In this document: one piece after another, positions 26,428-34,882 of the stretch | Layout of the letters: every line of letters begins with the position of its first letter | How positions within the stretch are numbered: position 1 is the first letter of the stretch | NCBI GenBank assembly: GCA_964387945.1 | Contig: CAYLYX010000015.1 | Location: forward strand, 1 to 64,000 | DNA: 64,000 nt | DNA from: Parvicella sp964387945 | GTDB taxonomy: Bacteria; Bacteroidota; Bacteroidia; Flavobacteriales_D; Parvicellaceae | Direction: 5' to 3' | The notes under the pieces: generated by a model | What the model was told of the DNA's origin: nothing | What the model saw: the letters and a program-made list of their open reading frames with translations, nothing else | The model's database searches: none | Position numbers and translations under genes: made by a program

Positions 26428-26652
26428 TTAAATGGCCTCTACTTTTCTAATTTGCGGAGCACTTGATTTGAGTGCTTCCTCCAAGCCAGCTTTCAGTGTC
26501 ATGGCACTCATGTTGCAAGTCTTGCAGGCACCAATCAGTTTTACACGAACCACATTGTCATTGGTAATTTCTACCAACTCCATATCACCACCATCACTGT
26601 GAAGGTAGGGGCGTAATTGCTCAATGGCTTCGTTCACTTTTTCTTCTAGCAT
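26428..26652 (-). CDS. NifU C-terminal-domain protein (iron-sulfur carrier)
   Basis: About 74 residues, starting at the ATG at 26652 so as not to overlap mrp. It is the standalone NifU/NfuA-type domain with SDGGDMELV and the cluster-binding GACKTCNMS (Cys43, Cys46). It assembles or transfers iron-sulfur clusters and is encoded 14 bp after Mrp, a common pairing. Confidence 0.92.
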   Translation of the reverse strand: MLEEKVNEAIEQLRPYLHSDGGDMELVEITNDNVVRVKLIGACKTCNMSAMTLKAGLEEALKSSAPQIRKVEAI

Positions 26653-26666
26653 AGTACAAAGATAAT

Positions 26667-27785
26667 CTAAGAAGAGCATTTTGGTGCTCCATATTCCACT
26701 TTTACCACTTCAGTAGGAGCTTTTGTCTCGTTTCTCACCTCAATTTGCTCAATTACATTGTCTGTCATTTCTTTAAATGCAATCGCGTTAGGTGTTGTCT
26801 CTTGAAGAATGGCCGGTCTACCAACATCTCCACTTTCTCTGATGCTCTGTACCAACGGAATCTGACCTAATAAAGGGACTTCTAATTGTGCTGCAAGGTG
26901 TTTGGCTCCTTCGTTTCCGAAAATGAAGTATTTGTTGTCTGGCAATTCAGCAGGCGTAAACCAAGACATGTTTTCGATTAACCCCAAAACAGGAACGTTG
27001 ATTGAATCCAACTGGAACATGCTTACTCCCTTTCTAGCATCTGCCAAGGCAATGTTTTGAGGAGTAGAAACAATAACCGCTCCTGTAATTGGCAAACTTT
27101 GCACCAAGGTAAGATGAATGTCACCTGTGCCTGGAGGTAAATCGATGAGTAGGTAATCCAATTCTCCCCAATCTGCATCAAAGATCATTTGAGAAAGCGC
27201 TTTGGTAGCCATCGCACCTCTCCAGATTACCGCTTGGTTAACATCTGCAAAGAAACCGATTGAAAGTAGTTTTACACCATAACTCTCTACAGGAACAATA
27301 AGTTGCTTACCGTCCACCTCACGTCCCATCGGTTTTTCATGTTGTACATCAAACATGAGTGGCTGTGATGGTCCATAAATATCAGCATCTACAAGCCCTA
27401 CTTTATAGCCTTTTTGGGCTAATCCTACTGCCAGATTAGCCGTTATGGTTGATTTACCCACACCACCTTTTCCACTGGCTACGGCAATGATATTATTGAT
27501 GCCCTTGACTTTTGTTTCGTTGGCTGCTGCCTTTTTCATGGCAACTACATCACAATTGACTTTCACGTCTTTTCCAAAGTTACGCTCAATCGCAAACTCA
27601 CAAGCCTCCTGCATCCGATTGCGCGAATGCATGGCAGCATTCTGAACAGCAACTTTGAAGGATACCTCCTTTTCTCCAATGGAGAGTTCAGACACCAATT
27701 CTAGTGATACAATATCTTTTTTTAAGTCCGGTTCGGTTATTTTTCTAAGTGCTTCAAGCACCGCCTCTTTTGTCAATTCTTTCAT
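26667..27785 (-). CDS. Mrp/NBP35-family P-loop ATPase
   Basis: A 372-residue iron-sulfur cluster carrier of the Mrp/ApbC family. It has an N-terminal MIP18-like domain (about 1-80) and a deviant Walker A SGKGGVGKST (104-113), then DADIYGPSQP and LIDLPPGTGD. The start is placed at the ATG at 27785 because the promoter lies at 27802-27833. The CxxC that bridges a cluster in many homologues is absent at the expected place (WFTPAELPDNKYFIFG). It is co-transcribed with the NifU-type gene. Confidence 0.92.
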   Translation of the reverse strand: MKELTKEAVLEALRKITEPDLKKDIVSLELVSELSIGEKEVSFKVAVQNAAMHSRNRMQEACEFAIERNFGKDVKVNCDVVAMKKAAANETKVKGINNIIAVASGKGGVGKSTITANLAVGLAQKGYKVGLVDADIYGPSQPLMFDVQHEKPMGREVDGKQLIVPVESYGVKLLSIGFFADVNQAVIWRGAMATKALSQMIFDADWGELDYLLIDLPPGTGDIHLTLVQSLPITGAVIVSTPQNIALADARKGVSMFQLDSINVPVLGLIENMSWFTPAELPDNKYFIFGNEGAKHLAAQLEVPLLGQIPLVQSIRESGDVGRPAILQETTPNAIAFKEMTDNVIEQIEVRNETKAPTEVVKVEYGAPKCSS

Positions 27786-27801
27786 ATCTTGCTTCTTGTC
27801 G

Positions 27802-27833
27802 CAAAGATATTGAATATTAAGTTCAAAGCCCAA
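27802..27833 (-). promoter_or_regulatory. promoter of mrp-nifU
   Basis: TATCTTTG on the minus strand (27809-27802) with a TTG about 21 bp upstream (27833-27831). It leaves a leader of about 12 nt before the chosen Mrp start. Confidence 0.55.
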
Positions 27834-27857
27834 CTTTAAAGTTTAGCACGAAATTTG

Positions 27858-27865
27858 TATATTTG
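27858..27865 (+). promoter_or_regulatory. -7 promoter element for the 11-residue-repeat gene
   Basis: TATATTTG matches TAnnTTTG, 25 nt upstream of the ATG at 27891. No clear -33 element; TTTA near 27835 is the best match. Confidence 0.5.
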
Positions 27866-27890
27866 TTAGACCTAACTAAAAAGGAATAAA

Positions 27891-28316
27891 ATGAAAAATA
27901 TTATTACCATCGCATTGCTGGCTGTCGTTATTGTGGCTGGAACCTCCTTTTCTTTCTACAAAGCAGAGAGAACGTATACCATGGAGAGTTTTGATCAGAT
28001 TTACAAAACAGATGTCAAAGAACTAACGCCAGAGGAGAAATTGGCTGTTTTTGAGTATTTCTCAGCTACTAGCGATTGTTCGTTTAAAGGAATAGAGCTT
28101 AAAGGTAAGGTGAAGTTTGTTACTTCATTTCCTGACATTAAGATTCAGTATGTTACTTCGTTTCCAGACATCAAAGTGAAGCACGTTACTTCATTTCCTG
28201 ATGATTGTGGAGAATGGCAAATTGTAGAGTCTTTTCCAGATTTTGAGGTTCAGGTGGTAACATCTTTCCCAGATTTGAAAGTACAGCTAGTTGAATCTTT
28301 CCCTGGAATGAATTAA
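27891..28316 (+). CDS. exported protein with six 11-residue (VTSFPD) repeats, knot-domain candidate
   Basis: A 141-residue protein with a signal or membrane segment (about 4-22), a helical region (30-60) and a C-terminal half built of six copies of V-T/E-S-F-P-D. The Phe residues are at 80, 91, 102, 115, 126 and 137, that is a period of 11 with one 13-residue step where DCGEW is inserted. Cys63 and Cys106 could pair. I recall Bacteroidota proteins of this look being named 7(1) septoil-knot-domain proteins; that label is from memory and needs a search. Function unknown. Confidence 0.75.
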   Translation: MKNIITIALLAVVIVAGTSFSFYKAERTYTMESFDQIYKTDVKELTPEEKLAVFEYFSATSDCSFKGIELKGKVKFVTSFPDIKIQYVTSFPDIKVKHVTSFPDDCGEWQIVESFPDFEVQVVTSFPDLKVQLVESFPGMN

Positions 28317-28325
28317 TTTTGTGAC

Positions 28326-29033
28326 ATGGAAAAGAAAAATGTTAAGAAAATAGTTAGCAGCATCTTCGTGATGCTGTTTTTTTTAGGATCAGTTAATGCT
28401 CAGGATTGTGCCACGTTTATGCCTATGGAAGAGGGGTATAAATGGGAAATAACGAATTTCAATAAGAAGGGTAAGGAGCAGAGCAAAGTAACGCACACCA
28501 TTGAATCGGCTTCAGTAGCAGATGGAGTTACCTCTGCTGTGATCAATATGGTTTCTACCGATGGAAAGGACGAGCATGAGACCACTTATTCGTTCACATG
28601 TGATGGAAGTACCTTCAAGATGAGCATGGATATTTTCCTTCCAGAGGAAACGATGGAACAAATGCAGAACATGGAGTCCATGGAAGTCGAAATGGATATG
28701 GATGATATGGAGTTCCCAACAAAGCTTGAGGTAGGACAAGAATTGACCGATGCTACGATGACCATGGAAGCTAAGATGAATGGAATCAAAGTGATGGGCA
28801 CTACCGTTACCATCAAAGAAAGAAAAGTAGTGAGTAAAGAGAGTATTACTACTTCGGCAGGAACGTTTGAGTGCTATAAGATCGAACAGATTTCGGCAAT
28901 GAAAATGGGATTCATGGATCGTGAATTTAAAAGTGTTTCTTACTTTGCAGAAGGTGTGGGAGTTGTTCGTTCGGAGAGTTATGACAAGAAAGGAAACCTT
29001 GAGTCGTACTCAGAAATAACGCAGATTTTCTAA
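28326..29033 (+). CDS. exported TapB/DUF3108-like protein, Met-rich
   Basis: A 235-residue protein with a signal peptide (cut near VNAQ, about 25). The beta-rich mature region begins CATFMPMEEGYKWEI and ends with AEGVGVVRSESYDKKGNLESY, a pattern I associate with DUF3108/TapB-like periplasmic proteins. The centre (about 105-150) is notably rich in Met and acidic residues, which could bind metal ions (speculative). It starts 9 bp after the repeat protein, so probably the same operon. Confidence 0.68.
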   Translation: MEKKNVKKIVSSIFVMLFFLGSVNAQDCATFMPMEEGYKWEITNFNKKGKEQSKVTHTIESASVADGVTSAVINMVSTDGKDEHETTYSFTCDGSTFKMSMDIFLPEETMEQMQNMESMEVEMDMDDMEFPTKLEVGQELTDATMTMEAKMNGIKVMGTTVTIKERKVVSKESITTSAGTFECYKIEQISAMKMGFMDREFKSVSYFAEGVGVVRSESYDKKGNLESYSEITQIF

Positions 29034-29034
29034 A

Positions 29035-29742
29035 TTGTTTCGCTACAAGCAGTTTGTAATTGACGATACCCACAGTGCCATGAAGGTAGGTACCGATGGC
29101 ACCATGCTGGGCTGTTGGGCAGATGTTGGATCCGCAGGCACTATTTTGGATATTGGGTGTGGGTCAGGTGTACTTTCTATAATTTGTGCCCAGAAGAATT
29201 CAAACGCGTCCATCGTGGGGATAGACATCGAAGAGGGTGCAGTGTTAGACGCCAGACAGAACGTTGATGCACTGCAAGAATCTTGGCGTTCACGAATAGC
29301 CATTCTTCAAACACGCTTACAGGATTTTCAATCAGATCATGCTTTCGATGTAATTATTTCCAATCCACCATTTTTTGAAAACAGCCAGTTTTCTCCAGAT
29401 GACACCAGAAACTTTGCGCGTCATACCAATTCATTACACTATTCAGAAATACTGAAGTTTGCCCAGCAGAACCTTACGGAAAAGGGTAAGATTTTTCTGG
29501 TATTGCCTTATGAGAATGGGAAGACCTCAGTAGAAGTAGCTGCAGAGTTAGATTTCTACCCCAAGAGAATGTGTAGTGTTCACCCGGTTCCACAAAAACC
29601 TCCGCATCGTTTATTGTTGGAATTCTGCAAAGAGAAAGTGACCTGCAAAGAAACTTCTTTGACGATAGAAACAGGCTTAGCACGTCATGACTATACCGAA
29701 GAATACAAAGCCTTGGGTAAAGACTTTTACCTTTACTTCTAA
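29035..29742 (+). CDS. trmN6: tRNA1(Val) A37 N6-methyltransferase
   Basis: A 235-residue SAM-dependent methyltransferase. It has motif I ILDIGCGSGVLSI (37-49), a GIDIEEGAV motif II and the adenine-N6 signature SNPPFF. This combination with the N-terminal FRYKQFVIDDTHSAMKVGTDG is typical of TrmN6/YfiC. The start codon is TTG at 29035, one base after the previous stop, and no in-frame ATG lies close upstream. Confidence 0.88.
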   Translation: MFRYKQFVIDDTHSAMKVGTDGTMLGCWADVGSAGTILDIGCGSGVLSIICAQKNSNASIVGIDIEEGAVLDARQNVDALQESWRSRIAILQTRLQDFQSDHAFDVIISNPPFFENSQFSPDDTRNFARHTNSLHYSEILKFAQQNLTEKGKIFLVLPYENGKTSVEVAAELDFYPKRMCSVHPVPQKPPHRLLLEFCKEKVTCKETSLTIETGLARHDYTEEYKALGKDFYLYF

Positions 29743-29767
29743 TTTACCGACCGTTCGTTCGATAACC

Positions 29768-29799
29768 TTTGCAAAGAACGTCTGATTGCGTTAACTTTG
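29768..29799 (+). promoter_or_regulatory. promoter upstream of the mutL cluster
   Basis: TTTG at 29768-29771 and TAACTTTG at 29792-29799, spaced by 20 bp. It fixes the start of the next gene at 29817 rather than 29769. Confidence 0.6.
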
Positions 29800-29816
29800 T
29801 ACATGTAATTTTAAGT

Positions 29817-30131
29817 ATGAAATTTCCAAGTTTTACTAAAATAAACAGAAACCGACAGTTCCATTACACGCCCATGTATTATGATGCGGAGAAAGAGGAG
29901 TTAGACAAGCGTGTGCAAATGGCAAAGGTAAAGTATGGTATTGAGGAGGGCGATGAAGAACTCAAGCGTCAGTTGAGAATGAAAGATCAGTTTAGGGAAA
30001 GCCGATCTGCGATGGATTCTTTCAAGCGTTGGAACAGTTCGATACGTTTATTGGTGATTCTTGGAATTGTGATCTACTTGGCATACATCGTTTTTGCCAA
30101 CCTGGATGGCTTCCTTGGGAAAATCCTTTAA
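29817..30131 (+). CDS. small membrane protein upstream of mutL
   Basis: About 104 residues from the ATG at 29817. A basic, helical cytoplasmic part (with YTPMYYDAEKEELDKRV) is followed by a single C-terminal membrane helix (about 76-97). Homologous small proteins sit before mutL in related genomes, where I recall they carry misleading names; the function is not known. It ends 23 bp before mutL. Confidence 0.75.
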   Translation: MKFPSFTKINRNRQFHYTPMYYDAEKEELDKRVQMAKVKYGIEEGDEELKRQLRMKDQFRESRSAMDSFKRWNSSIRLLVILGIVIYLAYIVFANLDGFLGKIL

Positions 30132-30154
30132 CTTCGCGTTTTCAACCTTGGAAC

Positions 30155-32020
30155 ATGCCGGATATCGTTAAACTTTTATCGGACAACATTGCTAATCAAA
30201 TTGCTGCTGGAGAAGTTGTGCAGCGACCTGCTTCAGCGATTAAGGAATTGCTTGAAAATGCAATTGATTCTGGAGCTACCAAGGTAGATGTGGTGATCAA
30301 AGATGCGGGCAAAACCTTGATGCAGGTCATTGATAATGGATGTGGAATGACCGAAACCGATGCTAGAATGGCGTTTGAACGACATGCCACCTCAAAGATA
30401 TCGACCACAGAAGACCTCTTCAATATCAGAACCAAAGGTTTTAGGGGAGAAGCATTGGCATCCATTGCGGCTGTTGCTCAGGTAGAACTCAAAACCAGAC
30501 AACACGATGTAGAACTCGGTACTTCTATCAAAATAGAAGGAAGTAAAGTCATCGAACAAACCCACGTGAGTTGTCCAGCTGGGGCTAATTTCATGGTTAA
30601 GAACCTTTTCTTTAATGTTCCCGCCAGAAGAAACTTTTTAAAGTCAAATGCTGTTGAAACAAGGCATATCATAGATGAGATTGAGCGAGTAGCTTTGGCA
30701 TATCCAGATGTTCATTTTACGTTTCACAATAACGGATCAGAGGTATTTAATTTGCCTCCTGGGAATCACCGTCAGCGGATTGTTGGGATTTTTGGTAAGC
30801 GATACAATGAAAGATTAGTGCCCATTGACGAGACCACGACCATTGTAAAATTGTCAGGTTATGTCATCAAGCCAGAGTTTTGTAAGCGGACCAGAGGGGA
30901 ACAGTTCTTCTTTGTGAATAATAGGTTTATCAAGAACCATTATCTCAACAATGCTGTGAACCGTGCGTACGATCAGCTCTTGAATAAGGATCAGTTTGCC
31001 TCCTATTTTATTTTTATGGAGCTTGATCCCAAAACCATTGACATCAACATTCATCCCACAAAGACAGAGGTGAAGTTTGAAGATGATAAATCAATGTACG
31101 CGATAATCAATAGTGCAGTGAGAAACTCATTGGGTAAGTTTAACATCGCGCCAACCATTGATTTTAATCAGGAGAACTCATTCGATGTTCCTCCAATTCC
31201 AAAAGATAAAGTGATCATTGAACCCAGAGTGAACATTGACCCTACGTTTAATCCGTTTAAGGAAAGTAAGGGTTCATCGTCTGGTGGTAGCGCCCCAAAG
31301 TCGAGTAACAACTTCCGGATTCGTCAGTCTGCACAGGAAATCGAAGCCAACCTTGAGTTATTGGCAGGTACAAGCAATGAAGCCAATCAGCTCAAGATGA
31401 CTGACAATATTTCAGAAGAAGGTCATTTGGAACGAAATTCGACAGGTAAACTTACATACGGAGCAGAGAAAACTTCTCAGTTACACGGAAAATACATCTT
31501 GACGCAGGTGAAGCGAAGTTTGATCATTATTGATCAGCACCGTGCCCATCGTCAGGTGTTGTTTGAGCGCTTTAGAGGAATGATGACAAGCGGAGAGGTG
31601 ATGACGCAACGTTTGCTATTTCCTCAAATGGTGGAGTTGCAGACGGGAGATTATGCCGTGATGATGGAATTGCTGCCAGAAGTAAAAGCTTTGGGCTTCG
31701 ATGTAGAGAGTTTAGGTGCAAATACCATTACGGTAAACGGAGTGCCTGTAGGGATGGAAGAAGATGATCTGTCAAAAGTGGTGGAGATGTTTGTAGAGCA
31801 GTGTAAGGACAATGCTTCGTTGAAGGAAAAAGGGAAGGACAACATGGCTTGGAGTTTGGCAAGGAGTGGAAGCATTAAAAGTGGAAAACAATTGACGCTA
31901 GAAGAAATGAGCACGTTGATTGATGAGTTGTTTGGATGTGAAAGTAGCGAATACGATTTTAAAGGAAACAAGATCGTAGTAAGAATGGAAGAGACAGAAA
32001 TAGATGAAAAATTTGCGTGA
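30155..32020 (+). CDS. mutL: DNA mismatch repair protein MutL
   Basis: About 621 residues from the ATG at 30155; a longer frame from 30029 overlaps the previous gene and lacks homology. The GHKL ATPase motifs are intact (ELLENAIDSGA, DNGCGM, RGEALASI). In the C-terminal domain the endonuclease motif DQHA-x2-E appears as DQHRAHRQVLFE, with Arg in place of the central Glu, and no CPHGRP motif follows. Nicking activity may therefore be lost or use other residues. It overlaps the first rhomboid gene by 4 bp. Confidence 0.95.
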   Translation: MPDIVKLLSDNIANQIAAGEVVQRPASAIKELLENAIDSGATKVDVVIKDAGKTLMQVIDNGCGMTETDARMAFERHATSKISTTEDLFNIRTKGFRGEALASIAAVAQVELKTRQHDVELGTSIKIEGSKVIEQTHVSCPAGANFMVKNLFFNVPARRNFLKSNAVETRHIIDEIERVALAYPDVHFTFHNNGSEVFNLPPGNHRQRIVGIFGKRYNERLVPIDETTTIVKLSGYVIKPEFCKRTRGEQFFFVNNRFIKNHYLNNAVNRAYDQLLNKDQFASYFIFMELDPKTIDINIHPTKTEVKFEDDKSMYAIINSAVRNSLGKFNIAPTIDFNQENSFDVPPIPKDKVIIEPRVNIDPTFNPFKESKGSSSGGSAPKSSNNFRIRQSAQEIEANLELLAGTSNEANQLKMTDNISEEGHLERNSTGKLTYGAEKTSQLHGKYILTQVKRSLIIIDQHRAHRQVLFERFRGMMTSGEVMTQRLLFPQMVELQTGDYAVMMELLPEVKALGFDVESLGANTITVNGVPVGMEEDDLSKVVEMFVEQCKDNASLKEKGKDNMAWSLARSGSIKSGKQLTLEEMSTLIDELFGCESSEYDFKGNKIVVRMEETEIDEKFA

Positions 32021-32736
32021 TGTTTGATCAGTTGTTTAGAAATATGACACCGGTGGTGAAGAACTTGTTCTTCATTAACCTTATTGTTTTTGTAGCGGTA
32101 TGGCTGGCAAGCTTCAAAGGTATTGATCTGGCTGGTTATCTGGCGTTGCATCATTATAATTCAGAAGGGTTTTTCCCGTTTCAGTATGTCACTTCCATGT
32201 TTTTGCATACGGACCTCTTTCACATTTTTGCCAATATGCTGGGACTCATCTCTTTTGGTACTAGTCTCGAACGGTTTATTGGAGCCAAAAGAATGCTCAT
32301 CCTTTACTTGGTGTCTGGACTTGTAGGTAATTTGTTTTACCATGGATTTCATATGGCGGAGCTATGGTTTGTTGGTGAGAATGTTTTCAATGGTACACTA
32401 GACTATAAAGACTTTATTTATCCACTGAATAGTTTGGAAAATAAAGAACTAGTTTCTCGAATCGTGGTTTCAAAAGCCCTCGGAGCCTCTGGTGCTGTGT
32501 TTGGTATTTTTGCTGGCGTTTTTCGCTACTTTCCGAATACGGAAGTTATGCTTTTGTTCCCTCCTATACCCTTAAAGATCAAATGGTTGTTTATCGTCCT
32601 AATGGTGGGTTCGGTGGTCTTGTCCGTTTTCCCATTCATGATGCAGGGAATTGCACACATGGCGCATTTCGGAGGTGGTTTGGCTGGACTTCTTTTGGTC
32701 GAAATATGGCAAAAGGATAAAACTAGATTTTACTAA
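32017..32736 (+). CDS. rhomboid-family intramembrane serine protease (first of two)
   Basis: A 239-residue protein with about six helices. HTDLFHIFANMLGL (conserved His and Asn), the nucleophile motif LGASGAVFG and the late His in IAHMAHFGGG supply the rhomboid dyad. It overlaps mutL by 4 bp and the next rhomboid by 1 bp, so the three are translated together. The long loop between the second and third conserved helices is larger than in GlpG. Confidence 0.93.
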   Translation: MMFDQLFRNMTPVVKNLFFINLIVFVAVWLASFKGIDLAGYLALHHYNSEGFFPFQYVTSMFLHTDLFHIFANMLGLISFGTSLERFIGAKRMLILYLVSGLVGNLFYHGFHMAELWFVGENVFNGTLDYKDFIYPLNSLENKELVSRIVVSKALGASGAVFGIFAGVFRYFPNTEVMLLFPPIPLKIKWLFIVLMVGSVVLSVFPFMMQGIAHMAHFGGGLAGLLLVEIWQKDKTRFY

Positions 32737-33638
32737 TGAGTTCGGTTCTTGATAGTATTAAATATCAATTTCGTCAAGGGGGAATGTACCTCACCCTGCT
32801 TTATATTAACGTAGGGGTGTTTTTGCTGTTTTCGATCCTGCTAATGGTTTCCAACTTAATGCTCGATCCGCGGATTTATGAGGTTCCAAAGTCATTTCTG
32901 TCAGTGAACACAGATTTGAATTTCATTCTCTACAGACCTTGGACGTTGCTTACGAATTGTTTTGTGCAGGTAGACTTTTTCCACTTGCTGTCAAACATGT
33001 TATACCTCTTTTTTTTAGGAGGAATGCTCGAACAGTACCTGGGCAAAAAGAAGATTTTGTCGTTATACCTGATGGGAGGTTTGGTAGGAACAATTATTCA
33101 AATTGCTTCGAAGAATGCATTCCCTCTGTTCGCTTCAATGCCGGATTACTATATCATTGGCGCATCAGGAGCTGTGTTTGCCGTAGCCGTTGGTTTGATT
33201 ACGTATAATCCGAAACTGGAGGTTCGGTTGTTTGGAATCATTCCAGCCAAACTGATTTACATTGTGGGTTTACTATTTGCACTCGAGTTCTTGAAGCTAA
33301 GCAAGGTAGACGGAGTTGCCCATTTTGCACATGTCGGAGGTGGATTACTCGGGTTTGTTAGTATGTATTACTACAGAAAAGGAACAGATATTTTGCGATG
33401 GTTGGATAATTTGCAAGGAATTTTTTCGGGCAATAGATCGAGAAAACCACGAATGAAAGTCAAGTATTCTAAGTTTAGAGAAGAAAAGAAAGAAAAAAAA
33501 CCACCACGTAACGATTACGATTACAATGCGTCAAAAGCGGCTCAACAAGAACGCTTAGATAAAATCCTAGACAAGATCAAGTACAAAGGTTATGACGGGC
33601 TTACCAAAGAAGAAAAGGAATTTTTGAATCGGTTCTAG
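32736..33638 (+). CDS. rhomboid-family protease with basic C-terminal tail (second of two)
   Basis: A 300-residue protein. The rhomboid core contains VDFFHLLSNMLYLFFLG, IGASGAVFAVAVG and VAHFAHVGGGLLG. After the last helix comes a Lys/Arg-rich cytoplasmic tail of about 90 residues ending in a short helical motif (LDKILDKIKYKGYDGLTKEE), seen in DUF6576-type tails of Bacteroidota rhomboids. Substrate unknown. Confidence 0.93.
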   Translation: MSSVLDSIKYQFRQGGMYLTLLYINVGVFLLFSILLMVSNLMLDPRIYEVPKSFLSVNTDLNFILYRPWTLLTNCFVQVDFFHLLSNMLYLFFLGGMLEQYLGKKKILSLYLMGGLVGTIIQIASKNAFPLFASMPDYYIIGASGAVFAVAVGLITYNPKLEVRLFGIIPAKLIYIVGLLFALEFLKLSKVDGVAHFAHVGGGLLGFVSMYYYRKGTDILRWLDNLQGIFSGNRSRKPRMKVKYSKFREEKKEKKPPRNDYDYNASKAAQQERLDKILDKIKYKGYDGLTKEEKEFLNRF

Positions 33639-33730
33639 TTCAGAAGATTGTTGTGTAGAGGAGCAGAAAAAAGTAATCTTACGAATATTTTGTGTGAAAC
33701 TTCAAACGGCAAAAAACTTATCTTCGCTGT

Positions 33731-34882
33731 GTGATAGGGTATCTGGTTACGACATTCAAAAAACAAAATGGCTTCAATAAGCTGGTGCTTTTGATGAACT
33801 ATTTAGCAATCATCGCTTTGCTGATTAGTTATACTGCTCCGTTCATCAACCCAACGTTTTCTATCTTTTTTGCCTACATGGGATTAGCTTATCCAGTTCT
33901 GGCAGCCGTTAATCTGTTATTTGTCATTTATTGGATTCTTTGGAGAAAACATGTGTTTTTGTATTCATCTGTCGCGCTGATGTTGGGACTATTGTCCTTC
34001 AGCCGAGTTTTCCAAATGACCTTTTATCAGCCCGATTCAGACCATGACAGTACCATTGAAGTAATGAGTTTTAATGTCCGTTTGTTTGATTTATACAATT
34101 GGTCGGGTAACTTGGAGAGTAAGGATAGAATACAGGAATTCATTAAACAGGAGGATGTAGATGTGGTCTGTTTTCAGGAGTATTATAGAGGAGTTGGAGT
34201 ACATTTTTCAGTGCGTGAATTCATGGAGAATGAAGTAGGGTATGCTTACTGTTTTGAGCACATCACCACATCTGCAAAAGAAAAGAATGGCATTGATAAT
34301 AACCTGTTCGGTTCGGCTATCTTTTCAAAATATCCCTTCATAGATTCCGGTTTTGTGACGTTTGAGAACGATGAGAATAATCACATTTCCTGGGTGGATA
34401 TTGTAAAAAATGAGGATACGCTAAGAATAATCAATGCGCACATTGGTTCGATGAGGTTGCAGAACGCAGATTATCAGTTAATCGGTGGAAATGACAACAA
34501 AAAGTGGAAGAAAGAGGAGCAGTTGAAACAGGATATTTTCACCCGAATGACGCGAGCATTTTATCGTAGAGAGGAGCAACTAGGCGTGTTAAAGACCTTT
34601 CTTGAAGAGTCGCCTCATCGAGTAGTGGTGTGCGTGGATTTGAACGATACACCCAATTCTTATGCCTACAATCAGATGGTTACCGAACTGAGAGATGCTT
34701 TCATGGTTTCTGGATGGGGGATAGGAAGTACCTATGTGGGTGAGAATGTTTTTAACCGTATCCTTCCCATCAATCGGATTGATTATATTTTTCATAGTGA
34801 AGGAATTGACTCCAGAAACTTCACAACACATAGCGAAAAACTCTCGGATCATAAAGCGATTTCGTGTGAGGTTTGGTTTTAA
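33731..34882 (+). CDS. endonuclease/exonuclease/phosphatase-family membrane protein
   Basis: A 383-residue protein with about three N-terminal membrane helices (to about 100) and an EEP-fold domain with MSFNVRLFD, VVCFQEY, VCVDLNDTPNS and the terminal SDHKAISCEV. The metal and catalytic residues of the fold are present. Substrate could be nucleic acid, phospholipid or a phosphoester. The start is GTG at 33731 with a weak -7 box (TATCTTCG) ending 4 nt before it. The stop overlaps the convergent gene by 4 bp. Confidence 0.85.
   Translation: MIGYLVTTFKKQNGFNKLVLLMNYLAIIALLISYTAPFINPTFSIFFAYMGLAYPVLAAVNLLFVIYWILWRKHVFLYSSVALMLGLLSFSRVFQMTFYQPDSDHDSTIEVMSFNVRLFDLYNWSGNLESKDRIQEFIKQEDVDVVCFQEYYRGVGVHFSVREFMENEVGYAYCFEHITTSAKEKNGIDNNLFGSAIFSKYPFIDSGFVTFENDENNHISWVDIVKNEDTLRIINAHIGSMRLQNADYQLIGGNDNKKWKKEEQLKQDIFTRMTRAFYRREEQLGVLKTFLEESPHRVVVCVDLNDTPNSYAYNQMVTELRDAFMVSGWGIGSTYVGENVFNRILPINRIDYIFHSEGIDSRNFTTHSEKLSDHKAISCEVWF

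Noticed and set aside
28104..28313. Regular short DNA repeats that could be a CRISPR-like array
   Set aside because: The repeats are in one frame, encode VTSFPD units and vary at the third codon positions; there are no spacers.
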